This document shows, one piece after another, positions 43,208 through 51,430 of a stretch of 64,000 nt of DNA. The notes beneath the pieces were generated by a model. That model was not told the origin of the DNA and ran no database searches. It saw only the letters and a list, made by a program, of their open reading frames with translations. The position numbers and the translations under genes were made by a program. This DNA comes from RUG708 sp050946535. Lineage in GTDB: Bacteria; Bacillota; Clostridia; Peptostreptococcales; Anaerovoracaceae. Location of the stretch: positions 1-64,000 of the forward strand of contig JBMNUZ010000003.1 in assembly GCA_050946535.1 (NCBI GenBank). The letters are read 5' to 3'. Numbering within the stretch: position 1 is the first letter of the stretch; each line of letters opens with the position of its first letter.

Positions 43208-43511
43208 TTTATCCCCCTCAATGTGTTCTGCACGGCCGTAATCTTTATTTATATACTTCCTTAACTTTCGATTCTGCCATTCCGGCCGTTTGATCAATAC
43301 ATGCTATTATAGTGATCTGTGATTAATATTTCAACTAAAATAAGCGTTTGAGTATGAATGGATATGGCTTCGGGCAGAGCTCAGACCGCGATGGAACCTC
43401 GCTTGCAGCCGAGGTAAAATTTTCCGGATTAAATATATCTCTGTGTTTGCAGTTTTTGCTTTTCCATGTAAAATGTATAGGAGCAAATCTTAAGTATCAA
43501 GGCAGGTAGAG
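43208..43511 (+). other. intergenic region between divergent buk and the small exported protein gene
   Basis: About 300 bases with no gene. An ACCTCG/CGAGGT hairpin lies near 43402-43422. A loosely promoter-like TTGCAG (about 43447) precedes the exported protein gene. Nothing more can be supported. Confidence 0.4.
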
Positions 43512-43868
43512 ATGAATAAAAAGAAGATCGTATCAAAGATAACCGCGGTGTTTTTCGCAGCAGTTCTGTTCGTTTTCGGTGCAGGATTCACGGTGCCGGG
43601 CGGCGCTTATGCAGCGGATGTATCCCAGACACAGTGCGAAACGATTGAACAGCCGGAAAGTGGTCAGCAGTTTCAGGGCGTCCGGTTTGTCCTGACGGCG
43701 GATGCGGCGTCGTCTGATTCTTCAGGGTCTGCAGATTCAGAAGACAGCGGAGACAGCTCTCAGAATACGGCTGCGAATCAGAGGACGATAAGAATCGGAG
43801 GAATTATCGTCGCTGCTGCTGCGGCTCTGGGCACCTGGCTTTCGATCAACCGTCACGATAAAAAATAG
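43512..43868 (+). CDS. small exported, membrane-anchored Ser/Asp-rich protein
   Basis: A 118-residue protein of unknown function. Residues 1-35 are a signal peptide (MNKKKI, then a hydrophobic core, cleavage likely after AYA). A short domain with a single Cys follows. Residues about 66-88 are a Ser/Asp/Glu linker (SSDSSGSADSEDSGDSS). A C-terminal membrane helix (IGGIIVAAAAALGTWL) ends with RHDKK. This looks like a surface stub with its N-terminal part outside. It has its own terminator and no operon partner. Confidence 0.65.
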   Translation: MNKKKIVSKITAVFFAAVLFVFGAGFTVPGGAYAADVSQTQCETIEQPESGQQFQGVRFVLTADAASSDSSGSADSEDSGDSSQNTAANQRTIRIGGIIVAAAAALGTWLSINRHDKK

Positions 43869-43973
43869 CGGAACGGCAGGCTGCTGGCAGAATACCTTCT
43901 TGAATTGACGGCATGAAACCTCAATATGGAGTGAAGCCTCAATTCATCAGTTATGTTCAGATATATGGATATG

Positions 43974-44018
43974 AAAAGATCCGGATCGTAATAAAACGGC
44001 CCGGATCTTTTAGTCTTT
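43974..44018. terminator. bidirectional terminator after the exported protein gene and larC
   Basis: AAAAGATCCGG (43974-43984) pairs with CCGGATCTTTT (44001-44011), an 11-bp stem with A and T edges that reads as a terminator on both strands. Confidence 0.85.
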
Positions 44019-44118
44019 TTGCAGCATTTTATCATTGGTAACGGTACACCGATGACGATAAGCCACGATGTAAAAATGGATGATGAGCAGCCTTGCAGCT
44101 GCCGCAGGATTTATCGCG

Positions 44119-45444
44119 TTACTTTTTCAGTTCTGATTTCTCGTGTTTTTCCCTCGCTTCCGAAAGCGAGATTCCTTCTTTTTCCGCGGCTTCCGCCAGG
44201 TCGTCGTACTCGAATTTAGTGCGTGAGACTCCGTAACCCGAGTACGTCTTTGTCCTTATTCCGTCTTTTCCGTCAGATATCTCGCGTTTCAGCACGTATC
44301 TTCCGCATTCCGAAGCCCTTACGCCGGCTGTGCTAGTAAGCCTGAGCATCAGTTCGGCGAAACGCCCGGCGTCGTCTGTGCCGCAAATGCAGGAAAATTT
44401 CACGGCGGGCCTTCCTTTTTTCATAAGGATCGGTGTCTGATATACATCGAGAGCTCCGTTTTTCAGAAGCTGGTCCATTGCAAATCCGAGTTCTTCGCCT
44501 GTCATGTCGTCGATGTTTGCCGAAAGCTCGCACACACGGTCTGTGAGCTCTTCAGTTTCTTCCTCTCCGTTTCCTTCCGTTTCACCGAGGAATACACGCA
44601 GTATGTTTGCTTTCGGGAAATCCTTCGTTCCAGTACCTATGCCGGTTCTTTCAATAGTCATTACAGGCATTTCGCCGTACTCGTCTGCGAACTCTGCGAG
44701 AAGAGCCGCGCCGGTAGGCGTAGTGAGTTCGCTTTTTATCACCGGATCTTTGTAGAACGGTATTCCCTTAAGTATTTCAGTGGTTGCAGGAGCGGGAACG
44801 GGGAGAATCCCGTGGGCGCAGCGCACGTTTCCTGACCCTGCGTTGACAGGTGAAACCACTACGCGGTCGGGACCGATTATGTTCATGAGCAGACATACCG
44901 ATACGATGTCCGCAACTGCGTCGAGAGAACCGACTTCGTGAAAGTGCACTTCGTCGGCCGGACTGTCGTGAACCTTGGATTCAGCCTCCGCTATGCGTCT
45001 GTAAACCGATTCAGCCCTTGTTTTTACCTCCTCGCTGAGGTCGAGCGATTCGATGATGCCGTCGATCTCTTTCAGGCCGTGATGATCGTGGTGGTGTTCG
45101 TGTTCCCCGTGATGCGTATGATCGTGTGAGCCGTTGTGATCGTGGCCGTGATCGTGATCCTCTTGTTCATGTCCTGCTGCCTTATCTGCATGCGTGCGGC
45201 CGTGCTTCATATTTTCTTCATCGTAAGTTCCGAGACCAGGTTCTTCTTCGTGTCCGTTTACGAACACATCTACGTGCGTTCCGCAGACTCCCTGTTTTGT
45301 GTCTTTACGAATCTCCGTCCTGACTCCTGGAATCGCGAGATTCCTTATCTTGTCTGCTGCGTCTCCGGGAGCGATCTCAAGCAGCGCGGCCGTCAGCATA
45401 TCGCCGGCCGCGCCCATTTCAGCTTCTATATATAATGTCTTCAT
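44119..45444 (-). CDS. larC: nickel insertion protein LarC (pincer cofactor cyclometallase)
   Basis: Inserts nickel into the pyridinium-dithioate mononucleotide to finish the nickel-pincer cofactor of lactate racemase-type enzymes. The 441-residue protein begins LYIEAEMGAAGDMLTAALLE. It has a His/Asp-rich stretch at about residues 80-125 that probably handles nickel, then HFHEVGSLDAVADI, NAGSGNVRCAHGILPVPAPAT and ELTTPTGAALLAEF. Lactobacillus plantarum expresses larC through a programmed frameshift; here the two halves are in one continuous frame. Last gene of a larE-larB-larC operon. Confidence 0.93.
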   Translation of the reverse strand: MKTLYIEAEMGAAGDMLTAALLEIAPGDAADKIRNLAIPGVRTEIRKDTKQGVCGTHVDVFVNGHEEEPGLGTYDEENMKHGRTHADKAAGHEQEDHDHGHDHNGSHDHTHHGEHEHHHDHHGLKEIDGIIESLDLSEEVKTRAESVYRRIAEAESKVHDSPADEVHFHEVGSLDAVADIVSVCLLMNIIGPDRVVVSPVNAGSGNVRCAHGILPVPAPATTEILKGIPFYKDPVIKSELTTPTGAALLAEFADEYGEMPVMTIERTGIGTGTKDFPKANILRVFLGETEGNGEEETEELTDRVCELSANIDDMTGEELGFAMDQLLKNGALDVYQTPILMKKGRPAVKFSCICGTDDAGRFAELMLRLTSTAGVRASECGRYVLKREISDGKDGIRTKTYSGYGVSRTKFEYDDLAEAAEKEGISLSEAREKHEKSELKK

Positions 45445-45445
45445 G

Positions 45446-46204
45446 TTATTTTTTCTTCTCCATGTGATTGATCATGCTCGCCTGATAGCCGGCGCCGAAT
45501 CCGTTGTCGATATTTACGACCGAAACACCGCTGGCGCACGAGTTGAGCATCGACAGCAGGGCTGTGACGCCTCCGAACGCCGTTCCGTATCCGACGCTCG
45601 TGGGAACGGCGATTACGGGACAGTCGGCGAGTCCTCCGACCACGCTCGCGAGTGCGCCTTCCATGCCTGCTATGGCTATTATTACGGAAGCATTCATGAT
45701 GTCGTCTGAAAAGCTCAGAAGGCGGTGGATGCCGGCGACGCCGACGTCGTATATTCTTTTTACGCTGTTTCCGAGCGCTTCCAGTGTAAGTGCTGCTTCC
45801 TCGGCGACAGGAATGTCGCTCGTTCCTGCAGTGATGACGAGCACGGTTCCTATTCCGTCGGCTTTCTTTTTGTGGCCGGCGATTCCTACGTGTCCTACAG
45901 CATTGTATTCGAAAGGTATATCGCGTTTGAAATAACGTGCAGCCTCTTCCGACATGCGTGTTATCAATACTGTTTCCTGTCCTTTTTCGTAAAGCCTGTG
46001 TGCTATTTTGTCGATCTGTTCAGGTGTTTTTCCCGCGCCGTAGACGATTTCGCCGACGCCCTGGCGTATTCCTCTCTGGCTGTCGAGCTTGGCGATTCCG
46101 ATGTCGTCGAACGGCTCCATCCTGATTTCTGCTGCAGCATCGCCGGCGCTGACGCTTCCGTCCGCAACACGGCCGAGCAGCTCTAATAATTCTTTTTCTT
46201 CCAT
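45446..46204 (-). CDS. larB: pyridinium-3,5-bisthiocarboxylic acid mononucleotide pathway carboxylase LarB
   Basis: Carboxylates and hydrolyses nicotinate adenine dinucleotide, the first step of nickel-pincer synthesis. The 252-residue protein has an N-terminal segment (about 1-95) and a PurE-like core with VITAGTSDIPVAEEA, YDVGVAGIHRLL, AGMEGALASVVGGL and PTSVGYGTAFGGVTALLSMLNSC. It lies 2 bases after larE and 1 base before larC in transcription order, so all three are probably co-translated. Confidence 0.94.
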   Translation of the reverse strand: MEEKELLELLGRVADGSVSAGDAAAEIRMEPFDDIGIAKLDSQRGIRQGVGEIVYGAGKTPEQIDKIAHRLYEKGQETVLITRMSEEAARYFKRDIPFEYNAVGHVGIAGHKKKADGIGTVLVITAGTSDIPVAEEAALTLEALGNSVKRIYDVGVAGIHRLLSFSDDIMNASVIIAIAGMEGALASVVGGLADCPVIAVPTSVGYGTAFGGVTALLSMLNSCASGVSVVNIDNGFGAGYQASMINHMEKKK

Positions 46205-46206
46205 GG

Positions 46207-46965
46207 TTATCTGCTGCTCCTCGGTTTCAGATCAAGTGCAATGTTTTTAAAGTAAGGTGAAAGCTTTTTCGTTATGGACTCATGTTCGGCGGCCGCTTTT
46301 GCGAACTGCTTCTCAGGAATCTGTATGAGACCGGTTTCGCCTCTTTTTCTGACCCTTAAATCGGTAAAACCGAGCGCTTTCAGTTCTTCTTCGGCTCCGT
46401 TCACGCGCAAGAGCTTCTCTTCCGTGATTTTTTCGCCGTAAGGAATCCTGGTCGCCAGGCATGCGTTCGAAGGCTTGTTCCAGTTGAAAAGGCCTTCTTC
46501 ACGGGCATTGCGGCGTATATCTTCTTTTGTAAGTCCGCACTCGAGCAGAGGGGAGAGCACTTCCATCTCTTCGAGCGCTTTCTTGCCCGGTCTGTCTTCC
46601 GGATCGTCAGACGCGTTCGTACCGTCCAGCACGGTGTCGTATCCATCGGCCGCCGCCTGCCTGAGAATGGCGCCGAAAATGTGTTTCTTGCAGTAGTAGC
46701 ATCTGTTCTCTGGATTTGCGGTGACTTCACCGTGCGAGAGTATGTCGGCTCTGATGATTGTAAGCCTGTCAGACGCTCCGATATCCGAAGCGGCGTGTTC
46801 CGCGTCGAGTTTTTCCTGAGGAGGCTGAAAGGCGCTTTCGACGAAATACGCTCTCGCATCTGCTCCGTTCCTGACTGCCTCGCAGAAAAGATAAGAAGAA
46901 TCTACGCCGCCTGAAAGGGCGACAGCCACTTTCCGGTGTTCTTCGAAAAAATCCTTTAAATTCAT
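46207..46965 (-). CDS. larE: ATP-dependent sulfur transferase LarE
   Basis: Adenylates the pathway intermediate and donates sulfur to it. The 252-residue protein has the PP-loop ALSGGVDSS near residues 16-24, ENRCYYCKKH, and KPSNACLATRIPYGE. The single Cys of the last motif matches the sacrificial sulfur-donor Cys. The extra cysteines that bind an Fe-S cluster in the three-Cys variant are not seen. AAGGTGGA precedes the ATG. It is the first gene of the lar operon. No larA (lactate racemase) is in the window. Confidence 0.94.
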   Translation of the reverse strand: MNLKDFFEEHRKVAVALSGGVDSSYLFCEAVRNGADARAYFVESAFQPPQEKLDAEHAASDIGASDRLTIIRADILSHGEVTANPENRCYYCKKHIFGAILRQAAADGYDTVLDGTNASDDPEDRPGKKALEEMEVLSPLLECGLTKEDIRRNAREEGLFNWNKPSNACLATRIPYGEKITEEKLLRVNGAEEELKALGFTDLRVRKRGETGLIQIPEKQFAKAAAEHESITKKLSPYFKNIALDLKPRSSR

Positions 46966-46992
46966 AGAATATCCACCTTGTTTTATAACGAG

Positions 46993-47025
46993 CTGCCGGT
47001 CACCGCTGCGGCCGGCAGATTTTTT
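46993..47025 (+). terminator. plus-strand terminator-like hairpin upstream of larE
   Basis: CTGCCGG (46993-46999) pairs with CCGGCAG (47012-47018), followed by ATTTTTT. The T-run is on the plus strand, where no gene ends nearby. On the minus strand it would be a hairpin in the larE leader without a T-run. Confidence 0.5.
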
Positions 47026-47042
47026 CCGTTTCTGCCCTTTAT

Positions 47043-47080
47043 TATATCAGGAACGATGAAATATATCAGGAACGATGAAA
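47043..47080. repeat. perfect 19-base tandem duplication upstream of larE
   Basis: TATATCAGGAACGATGAAA occurs twice (47043-47061, 47062-47080). On the minus strand each copy ends in a TATAAT- or TATATT-like word, so the duplication may have doubled a -10 box of the lar promoter. A matching -35 box is not clear. Confidence 0.8.
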
Positions 47081-47238
47081 TCAACGCACAGGAAATTGCT
47101 ATGAATCATCGATAGTCCATAATTATTAAAATGACAAAATAATTTTCAGGACGTCATGATACAACAAAAATGTTCCCATTTTGCGATTCAAAGGATATAA
47201 TACCAATATACGATTACCGGAAAGCTATGAATTTCAAG

Positions 47239-47263
47239 TGTTGTATAGATCGCTGTTACAACA
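47239..47263. promoter_or_regulatory. inverted repeat upstream of the small membrane protein genes
   Basis: TGTTGTA (47239-47245) and TACAACA (47257-47263) are perfect complements separated by 11 bases, 60 bases before the ATG at 47326. Another TACAACA occurs near 47160. This has the form of a repressor operator, but I do not recognise the regulator. The remainder of 46966-47325 holds no gene. Confidence 0.4.
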
Positions 47264-47325
47264 TGAAACCAGATCAGGCAATGCTTGAAATCGTTATTTT
47301 ATTGTTCGTAAGGAGGTAATTATTT

Positions 47326-47751
47326 ATGGCATGTGTTCTCATACCTGCAGCAGAAGCGCTGGTAATGACTGCAGTTACTTATGCGGTCAAGAAGAGAGAA
47401 GCGAAAAATTCAGACAGCGGAGTAGACAAGGCTCTCTCAGATTCCGAAGCCGCAAAGGCTTCTTCTCACAGCAGAATCGCTCTTTCAAGAAAGCTCACGT
47501 GGCTCGTAAGTATGCTCTGGGGCGGCGTTGTTTTGCTTGCATTCGAGCATCTGTGGCACGGAGAACTCGTACCATGGTTCCCGTTCCTGACCGGAGCCGG
47601 CAATTCTGCCGATACGGCGTCTATGCTTAACGAAATGTCGACCGTCGGCGTAGGCATGGCAATCCTGGTAACGCTCGTATGGTGCATCATGATAGGCGTC
47701 GTGCATATCATGGAGAAGAGAGAGAATCAGGCTTTATCTCAGGAAAGGTAG
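47326..47751 (+). CDS. small membrane protein of unknown function (first of a pair)
   Basis: A 141-residue protein with a near-perfect AAGGAGGT site before the ATG. It has a short hydrophobic N-terminus (PAAEALVMTAVTYAV), then a charged Lys/Ser/Asp-rich segment (about 22-55). Two membrane helices follow (about 57-77, LTWLVSMLWGGVVLLAF; and about 107-130, VGMAILVTLVWCIMIGVVHI), and it ends in a charged tail. I recognise no family. The next gene starts six bases after its stop and also encodes a small membrane protein, so the two likely work together. Confidence 0.7.
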   Translation: MACVLIPAAEALVMTAVTYAVKKREAKNSDSGVDKALSDSEAAKASSHSRIALSRKLTWLVSMLWGGVVLLAFEHLWHGELVPWFPFLTGAGNSADTASMLNEMSTVGVGMAILVTLVWCIMIGVVHIMEKRENQALSQER

Positions 47752-47757
47752 TTTGCA

Positions 47758-48135
47758 ATGACTCTGCTTATTGCGGCTGCAGCCGCGGTAATAAGCACGG
47801 CTGTATGGTACGCTAAGGACGGAAAGAGCCCGATGATGATCGGCCTTCTCTGCTGGCTGTTCTGGGGAGCATCGATCATGTGGTTCGTAGACGCCGTCTT
47901 CGAATACGCAGAGAAGGGAGCAGCATATTTCACTCCGTCGGGTTCGGAGATGCTGAACGATACTTTCCTTGGGTTGTCCGTAGTTGTAGTTGCTCTGGTT
48001 ATCTGGATCGCAGCACTGCTGATCAGAGATCCCAGAGGTACAGTAAGAAGAGCGCTGTTCGAACGCAAATCTGAGAAAAGCGATCCAGCGCATGACGAGA
48101 CTGCGAATGACAAAAATGAGCAGCAGCCGCGATGA
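47758..48135 (+). CDS. small membrane protein of unknown function (second of a pair)
   Basis: A 125-residue protein with three predicted membrane helices. Residues 2-18 are Ala-rich. Residues 24-45 (PMMIGLLCWLFWGASIMWFVDAV) are followed by FEYAEKGAAYF. Residues about 70-90 are LGLSVVVVALVIWIAALLI. A hydrophilic, charged C-terminus follows. No family is recognised. It lies six bases after the first gene of the pair. A direct repeat copies its stop region, and a strong hairpin at 48199-48254 ends the transcript. Confidence 0.7.
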   Translation: MTLLIAAAAAVISTAVWYAKDGKSPMMIGLLCWLFWGASIMWFVDAVFEYAEKGAAYFTPSGSEMLNDTFLGLSVVVVALVIWIAALLIRDPRGTVRRALFERKSEKSDPAHDETANDKNEQQPR

Positions 48136-48149
48136 GAAACAGCCGCGAT
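48124..48149 (+). repeat. duplication spanning the stop codon of the small membrane gene
   Basis: CAGCCGCGAT occurs at 48124-48133 and 48140-48149. The first copy leads into the TGA stop at 48133-48135, the second into a TAG. Confidence 0.7.
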
Positions 48150-48198
48150 AGTTAAAATATTAAGCAGCAAAGATGTATTTACACAGCCTTATCTGCTT

Positions 48199-48254
48199 GA
48201 AAAGAGAGGCATCTCCGGAAAGTGGCAAAATTCTTTCCGGCGGTGTCTCTTTTC
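48199..48254 (+). terminator. terminator of the small membrane protein pair
   Basis: A long imperfect stem: GAAAAGAGA (from 48199) with TCTCTTTTC (to 48254), and an inner CCGGAAAG/CTTTCCGG. The T-run is partly inside the stem. Confidence 0.65.
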
Positions 48255-48358
48255 GTGTTATGATAGATGCATTGACTGCAGATGCATACTGACCGCAGGC
48301 ATAAAATTCGTGCCGCAGCAGACGGATGACTGAGGCGGTCCGCAGGAGAGACAGAAAT

Positions 48359-49300
48359 ATGGGAAAGAAGACGAGAAAAAAGATAAGAGACATTCTGAAG
48401 ATAATTCCGAACGGAATAGCAGATGTCAGCGAACTGACAGGAGGATTTCTGGTTCTTGAGGGCGGAGCCCAGAGATGCATATATTCGATGGGAGCGCTCG
48501 ACGCCTTCATGAGAAACGGACTGAACATAACGAATGTTATTGGAGTATCAGCGGGAGCTCTCACGGGTGTTTCGTACATGGCCGGAAACATCGGCGAGGC
48601 AGCGAGATTCATGATCGCTCATTCATCGGATAAGAAATTCATAGGCATAATGGCAGGAAACAGGGACGAACACTCGCGCGGAGGAATGATAAACTATTCG
48701 CTCATGACGAAGGAGAGCAGGCTCTGGGATCACACGGCCGTACAGAGGTTTGAAGATCCGCGCAGGAGGTTCGTAAGCGTTGTGACGGACATAAAGACAG
48801 GGCGTCCTGAGTATCTGGAAAAGAGCGATCCAGAACACAATATGGTGGCAGTTCAGGCTTCGGCTTCGTTCCCGCTCATGGCTCCGCCTGTCAGGATAAA
48901 CGGCAGGAGATATATGGACGGAGGCGTCTGCATGCAGATTCCGTACAGATTCGCGCTCGACCAGAATCAGGGGCCTGTGGTCGTGGTGCGCACAAATCCG
49001 GCGGACTACCGCGCGGAAAACAATCAGATATACGTAAACAGAGTTTCTCAGAAATTCGAGCGCTATCCGGAGTTCTGCGAGGCGATAGCGCACAACGTGG
49101 AAAGATACAACGAACAGTGCGAGGAACTCGATGAGCTCGCTGCCGCAGGTGAAATCTACATGCTTGCTCCTGACAGCCATCTCTCGTTCATGAGATTTAC
49201 GAGAAATCCGGACAAGCTGATCGATGGCTATCTCATGGGCTACAGGGACGCGGAGCGCCATCTGAAGGAGATCAGGGATTTCCTCGGGAAAGACGAATGA
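48359..49300 (+). CDS. patatin-like phospholipase
   Basis: Ser-Asp dyad lipid acyl hydrolase of 313 residues from the ATG at 48359, which has AGGAGA nine bases upstream. An in-frame ATG at 48326 would add 11 residues. Motifs: oxyanion segment VLEGGAQR, nucleophile GVSAG (S64), and MDGGVCMQIP with the catalytic Asp (about D187). This matches the bacterial patatin group near YjjU/YchK. It is likely cytosolic, as no signal peptide is seen. No obvious operon partner. Confidence 0.88.
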   Translation: MGKKTRKKIRDILKIIPNGIADVSELTGGFLVLEGGAQRCIYSMGALDAFMRNGLNITNVIGVSAGALTGVSYMAGNIGEAARFMIAHSSDKKFIGIMAGNRDEHSRGGMINYSLMTKESRLWDHTAVQRFEDPRRRFVSVVTDIKTGRPEYLEKSDPEHNMVAVQASASFPLMAPPVRINGRRYMDGGVCMQIPYRFALDQNQGPVVVVRTNPADYRAENNQIYVNRVSQKFERYPEFCEAIAHNVERYNEQCEELDELAAAGEIYMLAPDSHLSFMRFTRNPDKLIDGYLMGYRDAERHLKEIRDFLGKDE

Positions 49301-49545
49301 AAAAATAAGGCTGAGGTCACGGAACGGCATATATAATCCGGCTGCTCCATGGCAATTCCCTTACAAAGGGGCAGAACGCCGCCTCGCGTTCACCGCCGCA
49401 TCGCGGAAATACAGAAATACGGAAATTCATTAAAGTTACAATATCGGATAATACTTTTTTATTACAGGTGCGTTCCATCGCCGGGCATACCGGAGAGCCG
49501 GAAGGCATTCTGTTTTGATGTTTAAAATTTTTTTCAGGTTTAATT

Positions 49546-50895
49546 ATGGCTAAGAACAAGATCAGATTATCGGACCATTTCACATACAGAAAGCTAATCA
49601 GATTCGTGCTTCCTTCGATAGTGATGATGTTATTCACTTCTATCTACAATATCGTCGACGGACTTTTCGTATCTAATTTCGCGGGCAAAGAGGCCTACTC
49701 GGCGATAAATATCATCCTGCCGGTTCTGATGATCATGAGCGCCGTTGGATTTATGCTCGGCACGGGAGGAAGCGCTGTCGTGGCCAAGACGCTCGGCGAA
49801 GGAGACAAGGAAAAAGCGAACAGATATTTTTCGATGTTCGTCTATGCGACGCTGATCATAGGAGTGGTCCTCATGATCATAGGGCAGATAATGATGGTTC
49901 CCGTGACCGGAATGCTCGGCGCGACCGGCGAGGTGCGCTACTGGGCGATTATCTACGGCAGAATCAACATGTGTTCGCTTCCGTTCTTCATGGTTCAGGT
50001 GGCATTCCAGAGCTTTTTCAATTCCGCGGGAAAGCCGGGGCTCGGCCTCCTTTCGACCGTGATCACCGGTATAGGAAACATGGTGCTCGACACATTGTTC
50101 GTCGCCGTATGCGGGTGGGGACTCGTCGGAGCGGCCGTCGCCACTACGATCTGCGAGTTCCTGGGCGGAATGATTCCGATCGTATATTTCGCAAGAAAAA
50201 ACACGAGCAACCTGAAGCTGGGCAAGCCTTCTCACGACATACACATTTTCTTCAAGGGTTCGCTCAACGGAATTTCTGAGTTCATGACTAACATAGCGAC
50301 GTCGATCGTGGCGATCATGTACAATCTGCAGCTGATAAAGCTCATCGGGCAGGACGGAGTGGCTGCGTACGGAACGATGCAGTACATCAACTTCATGTTC
50401 TCAGCTGTCTTTATCGGATACTCCCTCGGCAGCGCCGCGATTACCAGCTTCAATCACGGGGCTCAGAACTACGCCGAACTCAGAAATATCTTCGTAAAGA
50501 GCATCAGGCTGATACTTATTACAGAACTCGCCATGTTCGGAATCGCAGAACTCTGCGGACGGACCGTCGTAGGCTTCTTCGTGGGGTACGACGAAGAACT
50601 TATGAACATGACGCTCGGCGGCTTCAGAATATTCGCGGTACTGTTCCTAATGGCAGGAATAAATATTTTCGCGTCCGCCTTTTTCACGGCGCTCAACAAC
50701 GGAATAATATCAGCATGTATTTCGCTGCTGAGGTCGCTCGTCTTCGAAATCACCATGATAATGCTTCTGCCGTCTTTATTCGGAGCGGAAGCAATCTGGG
50801 CAGCAGCCCCGACGGCCGAATTCCTGGCGGTGATCGTTTCCATATCTCTGCTCGCTGCAAACAGGAAAAGATATCACTACGGGAAAAATCTCTGA
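49546..50895 (+). CDS. MATE-family efflux transporter
   Basis: Integral membrane multidrug/toxin exporter of 449 residues with about 12 predicted helices in two repeats. Seen: FVLPSIVMMLFTSIYNIVDGLFVSNF at the start, GTGGSAVVAKTLGEGD, and FNHGAQNYAELR in the second half, as in MepA-like members. Substrate unknown. The binding site is weak (AGGT). Its stop region is duplicated immediately downstream. Confidence 0.92.
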   Translation: MAKNKIRLSDHFTYRKLIRFVLPSIVMMLFTSIYNIVDGLFVSNFAGKEAYSAINIILPVLMIMSAVGFMLGTGGSAVVAKTLGEGDKEKANRYFSMFVYATLIIGVVLMIIGQIMMVPVTGMLGATGEVRYWAIIYGRINMCSLPFFMVQVAFQSFFNSAGKPGLGLLSTVITGIGNMVLDTLFVAVCGWGLVGAAVATTICEFLGGMIPIVYFARKNTSNLKLGKPSHDIHIFFKGSLNGISEFMTNIATSIVAIMYNLQLIKLIGQDGVAAYGTMQYINFMFSAVFIGYSLGSAAITSFNHGAQNYAELRNIFVKSIRLILITELAMFGIAELCGRTVVGFFVGYDEELMNMTLGGFRIFAVLFLMAGINIFASAFFTALNNGIISACISLLRSLVFEITMIMLLPSLFGAEAIWAAAPTAEFLAVIVSISLLAANRKRYHYGKNL

Positions 50896-50907
50896 CAGAA
50901 ATCTCTG
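50886..50907 (+). repeat. duplication spanning the MATE gene stop codon
   Basis: AAATCTCTG occurs at 50886-50894 and 50899-50907. The TGA stop (50893-50895) is at the end of the first copy. Confidence 0.65.
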
Positions 50908-50948
50908 TATAGAAATGAATATGCTTATCCGGCACATGGGCAAATATA

Positions 50949-51143
50949 TTACGATTTCCGACGGGTTTCTGGTCTGATGCGATTCTCGTCATATAGCCGC
51001 TCTGATATTATCCAGGCGCAAGCCGGTCTGATACGATTCCTTGCTTGAATCCGATCTGATACGATTTCCGGCTTGAATCCAGTTGGATACGATTACCGGC
51101 CGGCATCCGATTTGATATTGTTCGATCCGGCCGGCGTCCGGTC
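50949..51143. repeat. degenerate 28-base tandem repeat
   Basis: About six to seven units beginning CTGATACGATT or a close variant, with unit starts near 50974, 51002, 51028, 51056, 51084 and 51112. The best-conserved pair is at 51028-51083 (both contain GCTTGAATCC). A second short repeat, AAAGGATACTAAAGAAAAG in two copies, lies at about 51172-51212. No gene is visible from 50896 to 51430. Confidence 0.75.
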
Positions 51144-51320
51144 TTTTCTGCGCAAATGTAAAATCGAAAAGAAAGGATACTAAAGAAAAGAAAAGGATAC
51201 TAAAGAAAAGAAACTATAGAAAAAAACGCATTACTAACCTGAAAAACGCTGTATCACGCATTAATTTTTAATTAAAAATACAATTTCGGCATACGTGTTT
51301 AAAAAAATTTGCCATTAGTA

Positions 51321-51326
51321 TATAAT
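51321..51326 (+). promoter_or_regulatory. probable -10 box of pckA
   Basis: A perfect TATAAT in AT-rich DNA 105 bases before pckA. The -35 region is not distinct. Transcription would begin near 51333, just before a large hairpin. Confidence 0.35.
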
Positions 51327-51336
51327 AAAATTTAGA

Positions 51337-51374
51337 TGTAAATCCGGTTAAATATTTATTTAGCCGGGTTTACA
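51337..51374 (+). promoter_or_regulatory. 17-bp hairpin at the 5' end of the pckA leader
   Basis: Bases 51337-51353 pair with 51358-51374 over all 17 positions (two as G-U) around the loop ATTT. No T-run follows, so it is not a terminator. If the -10 box at 51321 is used, the hairpin starts within about five bases of the transcript end, the position of RNA-stabilising 5' stem-loops. Confidence 0.6.
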
Positions 51375-51430
51375 CGGTGTGTATATTTATTGTGTGTATA
51401 TCAATTGTGAAAAATCTTAGGAGAATGAAA

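Noticed and set aside
43370..43430. tRNA-like sequence near buk
   Set aside because: Contains an ACCTCG/CGAGGT hairpin but no cloverleaf or TTCRANNC arm.
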